In this document: piece after piece, positions 6,983 to 16,043 of the stretch
Layout: each line of letters begins with the position of its first letter
Numbering within the stretch: position 1 is the stretch's first letter
Origin: Nostoc sp. TCL240-02
GTDB lineage: Bacteria; Cyanobacteriota; Cyanobacteriia; Cyanobacteriales; Nostocaceae
Direction: 5' to 3'
Assembly: GCF_013343235.1 (NCBI RefSeq)
Contig: NZ_CP040094.1
Location: 7,311,001-7,375,000 of the forward strand
Length of the DNA stretch: 64,000 bases
Notes under the pieces: generated by a model
What the model saw: only the letters and a program-made list of their open reading frames with translations
What the model was told of the DNA's origin: nothing
The model's database searches: none
Position numbers and translations under genes: made by a program

Positions 6983-8953
6983 ATGCCCACAGTTAGCCTC
7001 AAAAAGATTCTCAACAAAAAAGAATTGCCATCTCTCCTTCATAACTTAGTCTACCAGCTCAACATTGCGATTGATGTTGAACTGATAGACGGCACAAAAC
7101 TACTTAGCATTGGGGAGCAAACTACCGAAAACCGATATCCAATTGAGGTGTCAGGAGAAATCATCGGTTGGGTTGTGGGAGGAGAACAGGCAACTCTAGT
7201 TGCAAGTTTGCTCTCATTATTGGCCAAGCAAGAAGCTGAGAAGAAAGTACTGGCCATAGAATTGCTAGAGCGATATCAAGAAATTGATTTGTTTGACGAT
7301 ATCTCGACTCAACTCGCAACAAGTTTGGATACGCGACAGATTGCTAAACTCGTGCTTCAAGAATTAAGTCGATTAATTGAATCGTCTGCGGGGATGATTC
7401 TGCTTTTGAGTCCAGATGCAACTGCATTTGAAATCATTGCCGAATTTGGAGAGTTTTTTGACGATAGCCACCCGCAACCAGGTAAGGGAATTATTGGCAA
7501 CATTGTGCAATCCAACCGGGCAGAACTGATCAATGATGTGCAAACCGATCCTCGATTAGAGGTGAAAAAAAACGTTAGCGCCATAATTTGTGTACCGTTA
7601 CGAGCCAAAGAACGGGTACTGGGAGCGATCGCAATTGGCACATCCAAAACTGACTCATACAAAGCCGAACACTTGAAACTTGTGAGCATCTTTGCCTCTC
7701 AAAGTGCGATCGCCATTGATAAAGCTTTACTTTACGAGCAAAGCACTCAAGCAGCAGTCCAGGCACAAGCCCAAACACAGAAGCTTCAGCAAGCTCTCCA
7801 TGAGTTGCAACTGGCCCAAACTCAGTTAATCCAAAGCGAAAAAATGTCCAGTCTCGGACAACTCATTGCCGGAGTTGCTCACGAAATCAATAACCCAGTT
7901 AACTTTATTTGTGGCAATTTAAAGTATGTTGCCGAATATTCCCAAGACTTGTTACACCTATTGGAAAAGTATCAGCAAGTCCTACCTATTACTCCTCCAG
8001 AATTGGAATCAGAGTTAGACAATATAGACCTGGAATTTATCATGCAGGATCTCCCCAAACTGCTAGATTCGATGAAAGTGGGAACCGATCGCATCGTCGA
8101 AATTGTCCAATCCCTGAAAAACTTCTCCCGCCACGACGAAGCCGAAATGAAAGCCGTCAACATTCATGATGGCATCGACGGAACGCTAATGATTCTTCAT
8201 CATCGTCTGAAAGCAGATATTCACCGTCCGGAAATTGAAATTGTTAAAGACTATGCAAAACTTCCCCCGGTTGAATGCTATCCCGGACAGTTGAATCAGG
8301 TGTTTATGAACATCCTGGCAAATGCCATTGATGCGCTCGAAGAGTCATTGGCATCAAACGAATCACAAATAACAAATGACAAAGGACAAATAATACTTCC
8401 GACTATTACTATTCGTACCAAAGTTCTCGATCGCCAGTGGGCTGTGATTCGCATTGCCGACAACGGCCCAGGCATGAAGCAAGAGGTTATCCACCGTATT
8501 TACGATCCCTTTTTCACCACAAAAGATATTGGTAAGGGAACCGGGTTAGGTATGGCAATTAGCTATCAAATTGTTGTAGACAAACATGGAGGAATCCTCA
8601 AATGTCGTTCTCAACCAGGCGAGGGCACAGAATTCTGGATTCAGATTCCATTAAATTGTGCAGTGGTGGAAGCTACTGAAGAACAGAATGACACTTCTAC
8701 CTTGCCAACTGCCACAACGGAATTATCCCATATATTTGATGCCGACGGCTTCATTCCATCAGCAGTTCCAATGCTCAAACCGACGGATTTACTGACCCGT
8801 CATACTCACTTGATCCAGCGACTTTCACAGCACAATCCAGGTGTGGAAACTGCATCACCCGATGAAATTTACCAGATGTTCCAACGCCACCCAATTTCAT
8901 TAAAGCTTTACGCTACTTTGTTGTCTTGGTTCTGTTGTTCTAACCCTATCTAA
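6983..8953 (+). CDS. GAF-domain histidine kinase
   Basis: I choose ATG 6983 (MPTVSLKKIL) over an ATG 39 bp upstream, because a GAGG ribosome site lies six bases before it; 656 residues. Order: a short N-terminal module (about 10-85), a GAF domain (about 95-255, ending around AIAIDKALLYEQ), a coiled-coil linker rich in Gln, then a HisKA with SSLGQLIAGVAHEINNPVNF (His about 299), and a HATPase with NILANAIDALEES, IADNGPGM and GTGLGMAIS. This is the class of cyanobacterial kinases with a long helical insertion after the His box. The last 80 residues are not a known domain. It is followed after 26 bp by the five-PAS hybrid kinase in the same direction and then by a response regulator, so the three probably form one phosphorelay. 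The signal is unknown. Confidence 0.88.
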   Translation: MPTVSLKKILNKKELPSLLHNLVYQLNIAIDVELIDGTKLLSIGEQTTENRYPIEVSGEIIGWVVGGEQATLVASLLSLLAKQEAEKKVLAIELLERYQEIDLFDDISTQLATSLDTRQIAKLVLQELSRLIESSAGMILLLSPDATAFEIIAEFGEFFDDSHPQPGKGIIGNIVQSNRAELINDVQTDPRLEVKKNVSAIICVPLRAKERVLGAIAIGTSKTDSYKAEHLKLVSIFASQSAIAIDKALLYEQSTQAAVQAQAQTQKLQQALHELQLAQTQLIQSEKMSSLGQLIAGVAHEINNPVNFICGNLKYVAEYSQDLLHLLEKYQQVLPITPPELESELDNIDLEFIMQDLPKLLDSMKVGTDRIVEIVQSLKNFSRHDEAEMKAVNIHDGIDGTLMILHHRLKADIHRPEIEIVKDYAKLPPVECYPGQLNQVFMNILANAIDALEESLASNESQITNDKGQIILPTITIRTKVLDRQWAVIRIADNGPGMKQEVIHRIYDPFFTTKDIGKGTGLGMAISYQIVVDKHGGILKCRSQPGEGTEFWIQIPLNCAVVEATEEQNDTSTLPTATTELSHIFDADGFIPSAVPMLKPTDLLTRHTHLIQRLSQHNPGVETASPDEIYQMFQRHPISLKLYATLLSWFCCSNPI

Positions 8954-8979
8954 AATACGCCACTAAAGAAGCCCTAACC

Positions 8980-11900
8980 ATGTTTAAGCAACTTGATGAA
9001 TACAGCAGTCAGCTATTTGAAAAATGTCCTGTTGGGCTAGTACTATGTCAAACAGATGGGACGCTAATTAGTATCAACCATGCTTATGCTGCAATTTTGG
9101 GGCGCACTGTTCCAGAAACCGTAAATCTCAGCTATTGGCAAATTAATCCTGAAAGCTATGCCGCCTGTGACCGAGCAACTCTAGAGAACCTAGAACAAAC
9201 TGGTCGCTACGGCCCTTATGAGAAGGAATTAATCCACAAAGATGGTCATCTGGTTCCAGTCAGAATTTCTGGACTGATGATTGAGAAAGATGGAGAACAA
9301 CTAATCTGGTCTAGCGTGGAAGATATCAGCGACCTTCGTCGCGTTCAGCAGGAACGCCAACATACTGAACGAACCCTGAAACAGAGTGAAGCCCGATACC
9401 GCTCTCTAGTGACAGCTAATGCACAAATTATCTGGGTAAGCACACCAGAAGGAATTTGCTTTGAATTGGCAAGCTGGATAGCCTATACAGGTCAAAGTTT
9501 AGCGGAAGCGGAAAATGGGGGCTGGATTGATGCCGTTCATCTTGACGATCGCGCCTACACCGGAGAAGTCTGGAGCGCTGCTGTAAAAAACCTGAGTATG
9601 TATCAAATTGAATACCGAATTCGGGGCAAGGATGGCAACTACCGCTACTTTTGGGTCTGGGGTGCCCCGGTTTTAGAAGAAGATGGCAGTGTCCGAGAAT
9701 GGATTGGCACCTGCACTGATATTCACGATCGCAAGCTAGCAGAAGCCGAAAATCAGCGTCTTAAAGAACGATATCGCTCCTTAGTAACTGCTACTTCACA
9801 AATCGTCTGGGGAGCTACCCCAGAAGGACTGGGAATAAGCAGTGAAATGCTCACCTGGATGGACTATACGGGGCAGAGCGAAGCTGAAGTTGAAGGTTGG
9901 GGCTGGCTCGATCCAATTCACCCCGATGACCGTGCCAGTTCCACAGAAGCTTGGAATGCTGCTGTAGCAAACCGAGGTATCTACCAAACTGAATATCGGC
10001 TGCGTGGCAAAGATGGCACATACCGCTACTTTTGGGTCTGTGGTACACCTGTTTTAGAAGAAGACGGCAGCATTCGGGAATGGATTGGAGCCTGTACCGA
10101 TATTCACGATCGCAAACAAGCAGAAGCTGAAAATCAACGTTTATTGGATATGTTGAATCATTCCAGCGATGCCATCATCGTCCGTGACATGAGCGACAGA
10201 ATCTCCCACTGGAATCAGGGTGCCGAAAGACTCTACGGTTGGACGCGTGAAGAAGTAAAAGACCAATGCATTCAAGCATTTATCAAAAAAACCTTTCCAA
10301 AACCAAAAGAAGAAATCATCGCAGAGTTATTAGAACAAGGTAATTGGGAAGGAGAAGTGCAACACCTCACCCATTTTGGCAAATTGATTATCGTCCAGAG
10401 TCGATGGACATTGCAACGAGACATCGATGGTCAGCCCTGCGCGGTGCTAGAAATTAATACCGATATCACTGCCCGCAAACAAGCAGAAATTTCTTTGCGG
10501 CAACTGAATCAAGAATTGGAAGCCAGAGTTTTAGAACGGACATCTGCCCTGCAAAATACCCTAGCAGAAGCACAGGGATTAAATGCCATTTTAGATAACT
10601 TAGCAGATGGTTTATTAGTGGCAGACACTGCAGGACAAATTACCCACTTCAATCCTGCCTTTTTAGCGATGTATGAATTGACAGCTACCTCTGTCAACGG
10701 TCACTATCGAGAACTGCCGATATCTGGTTTAGCAGAACTGGTTGCACGAACTCAATCTCATCCCAAAGAGGTATTTTCTGCTGAAGTTGCACTGACGAAA
10801 GAACGCATTGGTCAGGCAGTGGCGACCGCTATTTTCAAAAAGACGGTAGATGAGGAACCCTCTACCTGTTTCGGTTCGGCGTTGCTGATTCGGGATGTGA
10901 CGGCAGAAAAGGAGATTGACAAGATGAAGACCGACTTTATCTCAACGGTTTCCCACGAACTGCGAACCCCACTAACTTCTGTTCTCGGTTTTGCATCGAT
11001 TATTAAAGAAAAGCTAGAAACCGACGTATTCCCAATAATTTCTACCGAAGACCGCAAGCTTCAAAAAACCATTAAGCGGGTGGGTGATAATCTCAACATT
11101 ATTGTATCGGAAGCAGAACGGCTCACATCGTTAATTAATGATGTCTTGGATATTGCCAAGATGGAAGCAGGTAAGGTGGAATGGCAGATGCAGCCACTCG
11201 ATCCCAGCGAATTACTCGATTGGGCAACTAATTCTACCGCCGGGTTGTTTGAAACCAATGGCTTGCAGTTGGTCAGCGAGATTGAATCTGAATTGCCTCA
11301 GATAGTAGGCGATCGCAATCGGTTACTGCAAGTTTTAATCAATCTGATTTCCAATGCCGTTAAATTTACCGAATCTGGTTGTGTTACCTGCCGCGTCAAA
11401 CAAGGACACGACGGTGTTTGCATCAGCGTCATCGACACAGGTATTGGTATTGCACCAGAAGATCAGCCAAAAGTGTTCGAGAAATTCCGCCAAGTTGGTG
11501 ACACCCTCACCGACAAACCCAAAGGCACAGGGTTAGGACTACCCATCTGTAAACAAATCATCGATCATCACGGCGGTAGAATTTGGGTTGAAAGTGAACC
11601 AGGTAAAGGCAGTGTATTCTCATTCATCATTCCCACCTACGCCAGCGATTCAAAAACCACTGGTAATCTGAATCTGGATACGCTAGTCAAACAACTAAAA
11701 GAACACGTCATCACCACAAACCCTGTGCTGAACCAAAACCGTAAAACCATTTTGGTGGTGGATGACGACGCTAATATTCGGGAACTGCTTCGTCAACAAC
11801 TAGAAAACGAAGGCTACAACGTTCGGGAAGGAAAGGACGGCGTAGATGCAATTCATCAAATTAAAACAGCCCGTCCCGATCTGATTCTCTTGGACGTAAT

Positions 11901-12351
11901 GATGCCCCAAATTAACGGTTTTGATGTAGCAGCCGTTCTCAAAAACGATCCTCAGACCGCAGACATTCCGATCATTATTTTGTCAATTATTGAAAACAAA
12001 GAACGGGGCTACCATATTGGTATCGATCGCTATCTCACCAAGCCTATTAATACAGAGAAACTCCTCAACGAAATTGGCTCACTGCTTTATCAGGGTATTT
12101 CTAGTAAAAAGGTATTAGTTGTAGATAAAAATGCATCAGCCTTAAAAACCTTATCCGATGTATTACAAGCTCAGGGATACAACGTGATTGAAGCCTCCAA
12201 TCCGCAAGAATGCATCAATAAAGCTCTGTCAGCCAAACCTGACATGATCATCATCGATTCTATCTTTTCTCAAGAAGCCGATTTAGTGAAAACCCTACGC
12301 TTTGAAAAGGAATTGGAAAATGTATTCTTTATTATGCTTTCCGATCAGTAA
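8980..12351 (+). CDS. Multi-PAS hybrid histidine kinase with two receiver domains
   Basis: A 1123-residue cytoplasmic kinase with no transmembrane segment. Five PAS modules (about 8-125, 130-255, 258-385, 388-505, 530-640), each ending in a PAC-like DITxRK or CTDIHDRK segment. Modules 2 and 3 are near-duplicates (both contain the YRYFWVWG/YRYFWVCG strand). Then HisKA (STVSHELRTPLTSVLGF, about 655-672), HATPase (NLISNAVKFT, DTGIGIAPED, GTGLGLPIC), a full receiver REC1 (about 921-1040: VVDDDAN, LLDVMMP, YLTKP) and REC2 (1044-1123). REC2 keeps the phospho-Asp (MIIIDSI) but has VVDKN in place of the acid pair and stops after FFIMLSDQ, before the beta-5/Lys region, next to a heptamer repeat array. 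The gene probably passes phosphate to the downstream regulator at 12508. Confidence 0.9.
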   Translation: MFKQLDEYSSQLFEKCPVGLVLCQTDGTLISINHAYAAILGRTVPETVNLSYWQINPESYAACDRATLENLEQTGRYGPYEKELIHKDGHLVPVRISGLMIEKDGEQLIWSSVEDISDLRRVQQERQHTERTLKQSEARYRSLVTANAQIIWVSTPEGICFELASWIAYTGQSLAEAENGGWIDAVHLDDRAYTGEVWSAAVKNLSMYQIEYRIRGKDGNYRYFWVWGAPVLEEDGSVREWIGTCTDIHDRKLAEAENQRLKERYRSLVTATSQIVWGATPEGLGISSEMLTWMDYTGQSEAEVEGWGWLDPIHPDDRASSTEAWNAAVANRGIYQTEYRLRGKDGTYRYFWVCGTPVLEEDGSIREWIGACTDIHDRKQAEAENQRLLDMLNHSSDAIIVRDMSDRISHWNQGAERLYGWTREEVKDQCIQAFIKKTFPKPKEEIIAELLEQGNWEGEVQHLTHFGKLIIVQSRWTLQRDIDGQPCAVLEINTDITARKQAEISLRQLNQELEARVLERTSALQNTLAEAQGLNAILDNLADGLLVADTAGQITHFNPAFLAMYELTATSVNGHYRELPISGLAELVARTQSHPKEVFSAEVALTKERIGQAVATAIFKKTVDEEPSTCFGSALLIRDVTAEKEIDKMKTDFISTVSHELRTPLTSVLGFASIIKEKLETDVFPIISTEDRKLQKTIKRVGDNLNIIVSEAERLTSLINDVLDIAKMEAGKVEWQMQPLDPSELLDWATNSTAGLFETNGLQLVSEIESELPQIVGDRNRLLQVLINLISNAVKFTESGCVTCRVKQGHDGVCISVIDTGIGIAPEDQPKVFEKFRQVGDTLTDKPKGTGLGLPICKQIIDHHGGRIWVESEPGKGSVFSFIIPTYASDSKTTGNLNLDTLVKQLKEHVITTNPVLNQNRKTILVVDDDANIRELLRQQLENEGYNVREGKDGVDAIHQIKTARPDLILLDVMMPQINGFDVAAVLKNDPQTADIPIIILSIIENKERGYHIGIDRYLTKPINTEKLLNEIGSLLYQGISSKKVLVVDKNASALKTLSDVLQAQGYNVIEASNPQECINKALSAKPDMIIIDSIFSQEADLVKTLRFEKELENVFFIMLSDQ

Positions 12352-12357
12352 TTGCTT

Positions 12358-12507
12358 CTACTGGGGACTGGGGACTGGGGACTGGGAACTAGGGACTAGA
12401 GACAAGGAGAATACCCAATCCCCAATCTTCAATCCCCAATCCCCAATCCTCAATCCCCAATCCTCAATCCCCAATCCCCAATCCCCAATCCCCATTCCCC
12501 AATCCCT
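12358..12507. repeat. Heptamer STRR arrays (GGGGACT then CCCCAAT)
   Basis: Two arrays lie head to head: about six GGGGACT-type units (12358-12403) and, after a 10-bp gap, about 14 CCCCAAT/CCTCAAT-type units (12411-12507). They fill the whole space between the hybrid kinase and the response regulator. The second array ends directly at the start codon of the regulator, leaving no visible Shine-Dalgarno site. Open frames through the arrays on either strand are repeat artefacts. Confidence 0.9.
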
Positions 12508-12888
12508 ATGACAACCCAGAAAATTTTGATTGTTGACGATGAGCCCAATATCTTGATTTTGATGGAACAAGCCTTAGAAGCATTAGAAGATGAGGGCGTA
12601 GAACTTCTAACTGCTAGAAATGGAGAAGAAGCTCTTGAAACTATTAAAGCTGAAAAACCAAATCTAGTTTTTCTTGATGTGATGATGCCTAAAATGAACG
12701 GTTTGCAAGTCTGCCACATTGTTAAACATGACTTGGAAATCACTGACATCTACATTGTAATATTGACAGCTAAAGGACAGGAATTTGACAAACAAAAAGG
12801 GATTGAGGTTGGTGCAGATTTATATCTAACTAAACCATTTCGCCCCAAAGAAGTACTTGAGAAATCAAGGCAGGTGTTGGGCTTTTAA
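12508..12888 (+). CDS. Single-domain (CheY-like) response regulator
   Basis: A 126-residue protein that is one receiver domain: acidic pair in ILIVDDEPN (Asp 10-11), phospho-acceptor Asp in LVFLDVMMPKMNG (about 56), Thr in VILTAKG and Lys in YLTKPF. There is no output domain, so it probably acts by protein contact or as a phosphorelay shuttle. It follows the GAF kinase and hybrid kinase in the same direction and is their likely partner. Its start lies immediately after a heptamer repeat array, with no ribosome binding site, so translation may depend on the leader or on coupling. Confidence 0.92.
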   Translation: MTTQKILIVDDEPNILILMEQALEALEDEGVELLTARNGEEALETIKAEKPNLVFLDVMMPKMNGLQVCHIVKHDLEITDIYIVILTAKGQEFDKQKGIEVGADLYLTKPFRPKEVLEKSRQVLGF

Positions 12889-13286
12889 GTAAAATTATGA
12901 ATAATATTAAAGCTTACGTATTAACAATAAATACCAAGTATAGATGATTTGAAAACCGTCTTCTTCAGATGAAGAATCGTTGACAGAGGCTCAAACACAC
13001 AGGGGCGGCACGAACAATATAATTTCTAACTCAGCCACTACCTTATGGCTGAGTTAGAAGCACTTTCAATTGCCGATTACACGTAATAGCCCTTAAGTGT
13101 AAATACTGTTCACGTATACTGCGATTTTAAGTAAACAATAGTTTAGTTATTATAAATAAAAATACTGTAATTGTTCGAAGTTTTTCCAGTTAAACATATC
13201 TAATATTCAACACTCGTCCGTGTAAACTTATACAAGCTTTATCGGCTATTGCATAACATAGATTTACACGCAATCAATGCAAGAAT
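12889..13286. other. Intergenic region with a 14-bp stem hairpin
   Basis: About 400 bp without a gene. It contains a perfect hairpin at 13024-13059: arms TTCTAACTCAGCCA and TGGCTGAGTTAGAA with an 8-base loop. No long T-run follows, so it may be a terminator for the regulator gene or a repeat. The rest is AT-rich and presumably holds the promoter of the PEP-CTERM gene. Confidence 0.55.
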
Positions 13287-14063
13287 ATGAAAAAATTTCT
13301 GGGTGTTTTAATGGTTTCTAGTCTAGTAGGACTAGGAGCATTGTCTACGGTTAACAAAGCTCAAGCCGCATCCCTGACAATAGATCCTACAGACACCTTT
13401 TTGAGAACTTACGCTGACACAACTTATTACCAAGGTGTGAATACTGTTGCTGGTAACACTAAAGCCATATCCCTAGCAGATTTGGGTTTAAAAGGTGGCG
13501 ACTCCATCAGCCTGAATATTTCTGGTAAATTTAACACGAGTGTTTGGAGTCCAGGTCAAAGGAGCGACATGATAGGGGTATTCAGTACCTCAGATCACCT
13601 CCTTGATACATCTTCTGAACAACGTGTGGTTGATGCTGTAGCCCTCAATCAGCAAGATGCCAATCAATATGACTACACTCAGAATACGTGGACTTCTAAC
13701 ACTTTGTTTAATTCTACCGCCTCCCCAAGCTCTACCTTTGACCCTGGTAAAAATGCTTATATGTGCAGTGATGCAACCCTGAGTGACCCTAACAGAATCT
13801 GCGGTCAACAAACATTATTTGATGGTGTTTTTGGTATCTTCGGTGAGACAACACTCACAATTCCCACCACGGCGACTTTTTTGTTCCTAGCTGTGAACGA
13901 TGTTTTCTATAGTGACAATACTGGAAGTATATTCATAGACATTGACAAAATAGGAACTGTGGATAATCAGCTTTCAGTCCCAGAACCTAATACTGTTCTT
14001 GGTGTGCTGGCAACGATCGCACTAGCATTGAAAATGAAACGCAAGCAACAAATTGCTAAATAA
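13287..14063 (+). CDS. PEP-CTERM sorting-domain exported protein
   Basis: A 258-residue secreted protein. An N-terminal signal peptide (MKKFLGVLMVSSLVGLGAL, cleavage probably after KAQA-A at about 28) is followed by a beta-rich extracellular domain with two candidate disulfide cysteines (YMCSD and NRICGQ). The C-terminus has the PEP-CTERM sorting signal: VPEPNT at about 231, a hydrophobic helix (VLGVLATIALAL) and a basic tail (KMKRKQQIAK). Family members are exported and processed at the outer envelope by an exosortase-type system; no exosortase gene is in this window. The body matches no domain that I recognise. It is monocistronic. Confidence 0.88.
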   Translation: MKKFLGVLMVSSLVGLGALSTVNKAQAASLTIDPTDTFLRTYADTTYYQGVNTVAGNTKAISLADLGLKGGDSISLNISGKFNTSVWSPGQRSDMIGVFSTSDHLLDTSSEQRVVDAVALNQQDANQYDYTQNTWTSNTLFNSTASPSSTFDPGKNAYMCSDATLSDPNRICGQQTLFDGVFGIFGETTLTIPTTATFLFLAVNDVFYSDNTGSIFIDIDKIGTVDNQLSVPEPNTVLGVLATIALALKMKRKQQIAK

Positions 14064-14117
14064 CCCTCTTCTATCACTTTCCAAAAACTTTTGCCATACT
14101 GAAAAACTATATATATC

Positions 14118-14171
14118 GTAGGGGCAATACTCAACGGTAAGCCGCTTTGCATCTACATAAATTGCCCCTAC
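14118..14171. repeat. GTAGGGGCAAT hairpin repeat, second copy
   Basis: GTAGGGGCAAT at 14118 and ATTGCCCCTAC ending at 14171 form an inverted repeat around a 32-bp loop. The arms match the copy at 6648-6675. The element lies downstream of the PEP-CTERM gene and could terminate it. Confidence 0.7.
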
Positions 14172-14334
14172 AGCGCAGGTCTATTTACCATCCAAAAATG
14201 ATTAATAAAAACCTGAAATGACATACTTACCTTGATTCACAACATAATTATTTTGTGTAGTGTCTAAATACTAGCTTTTCACCTGTATCGCACTACTGGG
14301 AACAATCGGCACAAATCTAGACTTCGTTAATGGA

Positions 14335-15318
14335 TCAACGATTAACAGTACTCATGTCAGGGTAGCGCTCACCTGCTGCTACACCTTTTGGTGCAACTGC
14401 TTCCAGTCGATTCAACTCCTGTTCAGTCAGGGTAATTTCGGTAGCTGCAACATTCTCCTCTAAGTAGGTTCGGCGTTTTGTACCAGGAATTGGCACAATA
14501 TCTTCTCCTTGAGCCAATAGCCATGCTAGTGCAAGTTGACTAGCAGTTATTCCTTTTTCGGTGGCGATCGCCTTCACTTGCTCGACTAATTGCAGGTTTT
14601 TAGAAAAATTCTCACCTTGAAAGCGAGGAGCATTTCTGCGATAGTCATCAGGTGCGAGATCGTCAGGGCTAGCGATCGCACCTGATAAAAAACCTCTTCC
14701 TAATGGGCTATAGGGAACAAACCCAATTCCTAATTCCCGCACTGTAGGTAAAATTTCATCTTCTGGTTCTCGACTCCAAAGCGAGTATTCTGTTTGGAGT
14801 GCGGCAATGGGGTGAACTGCCACAGCCCGCCGAATCGTCGCCGGAGCAGCCTCTGAAAGCCCTAAATAACGAACTTTTCCCAGCTTTACTAACTCCGCCA
14901 TTGCTCCTACAGTATCCTCAATGGGTACGGTTGTATCTACCCGATGTTGATAATAGAGGTCAATCACTTCCACTCCCAGACGTTTGAGCGAGGCATCACA
15001 AGCTTGATGGACATATTCGGGTTTGCCACTAATCCCTTTCCAACCACCATCTTCAGTGCGGACATTACCAAATTTGGTTGCTAATACTACTTTATCGCGG
15101 CGATCTTTAATTGCTTTGCCTACTAGTTGCTCGTTAGTAAAAGGCCCGTACATATCAGCAGTATCAAGAAAATTAACTCCAAGTTCCAAGGCTCGATGAA
15201 TTGTAGCGATCGCCTCAATTTCATCACGACCACTATAAAACTCAGACATTCCCATGCAACCAAGTCCAATAGCTGAAACTTCTAACCCAAGTTTCCCTAG
15301 CTTTCTGGTTTTCATCAA
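14335..15318 (-). CDS. Aldo/keto reductase
   Basis: A 327-residue NADPH-dependent oxidoreductase of the AKR superfamily (AKR13/YakC-like subgroup). Visible family features are the start [20 protein letters not shown], catalytic Asp and Tyr in FLDTADMYG (about 51-59), catalytic Lys in VLATKFG (about 83), His in YYQHRVD (about 125), and the cofactor-binding [10 protein letters not shown] and PIPGTKR. The length is normal. It probably reduces aldehydes or ketones in the cytoplasm; the physiological substrate is unknown. It is a single gene, with the stop TTA-complement at 14335 and AGGAGACT before the start codon. Confidence 0.93.
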   Translation of the reverse strand: MMKTRKLGKLGLEVSAIGLGCMGMSEFYSGRDEIEAIATIHRALELGVNFLDTADMYGPFTNEQLVGKAIKDRRDKVVLATKFGNVRTEDGGWKGISGKPEYVHQACDASLKRLGVEVIDLYYQHRVDTTVPIEDTVGAMAELVKLGKVRYLGLSEAAPATIRRAVAVHPIAALQTEYSLWSREPEDEILPTVRELGIGFVPYSPLGRGFLSGAIASPDDLAPDDYRRNAPRFQGENFSKNLQLVEQVKAIATEKGITASQLALAWLLAQGEDIVPIPGTKRRTYLEENVAATEITLTEQELNRLEAVAPKGVAAGERYPDMSTVNR

Positions 15319-15431
15319 ATAGTCTCCTAGTCAGTAATTGGTCAGATAAAATCAACTCCTTCAGCATTATCCCTTTCCCTATCACTCAGTCATCTACACT
15401 TAGAAGTATTTACTGGAAAAATATATACACA

Positions 15432-15653
15432 TCATAAACTTGAAATAATACGAACTCCTTTTTCACGCATAGTTTCTTTTAGATGCTGATAGATAGTATC
15501 ATCATGAACTAGCAGACCCTGTTTAGTGTTCGTGTTTACAATTAAATATCTTGGTTCTTTTTCTGAAGGTGAAGTATTGAATTTTAAGAGTGCCCAATCA
15601 GAGTCCAAGCCATTCTTCCATAGATAGGAAAATTATTCTAAGTTGGTCTTCAT
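15432..15653 (-). pseudogene. Small hypothetical gene broken by an in-frame stop
   Basis: From ATG 15653 on the minus strand, 73 codons run to TGA 15432-15434 with a single TAA at codon 7 (15633-15635): MKTNLE, stop, FSYLWKNGLDSDWALLKF, then PRYLIVNTNTKQGLLVHDD and YQHLKETMREKGVRIISSL. The composition looks like a real compact protein and the frame is otherwise open. I do not recognise the family. One base change (for example CAA or GAA to TAA) would explain the stop. A downstream start that avoids the stop cannot be excluded. Confidence 0.5.
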
Positions 15654-16043
15654 GTCAATACTTTTTTTAAACTAAATCTTACTTAGCAAAGAAAATTGAG
15701 AGTGGGTTAGAACAGAGTTCGTAACGCACTATTATCAAGGGTTTGATGCCGTACTCTCCGCGCTAATACATCCTACGTATATTTTCTCCAAATCAAACCG
15801 GATTTCTATAGAAACCTAGAAGATATTTAACGTAGTTTTAAGGTTTCAGGCAATCTTTTTGGTTCTAAAACCCAAAAAATTGGTCTAATCTGAAAAACCT
15901 ACCGATAAGAGGCTCGCCTGCTTATTCAGAAGCGAATTATGGGAAACCTTAATTTGTGAGAGCGAGAGGCTTTTGCCAGAAGGAACTAGAATTAGGAAAC
16001 ACCTAGCTGGGTTCTTCTGAATTTTGAAATTAGGAGTGCATGT
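15654..16043. other. Intergenic region upstream of the 16044 gene
   Basis: No gene is recognised in about 390 bp. The last 80 bases are likely to contain the promoter and leader of the next gene; AGGAG at 16032-16036 is its ribosome site. Confidence 0.4.

Noticed and set aside
12358..12507. Possible CRISPR array
   Set aside because: Units are 7 bp with no spacers; this is an STRR array. No CRISPR repeats or cas genes were seen in the window.
12302..12749. Open frames on both strands through the CCCCAAT/GGGGACT arrays
   Set aside because: Their translations are simple heptamer-derived repeats (GDWGLGIEDWG-like or NPQSPILNPQS-like) and overlap real genes.
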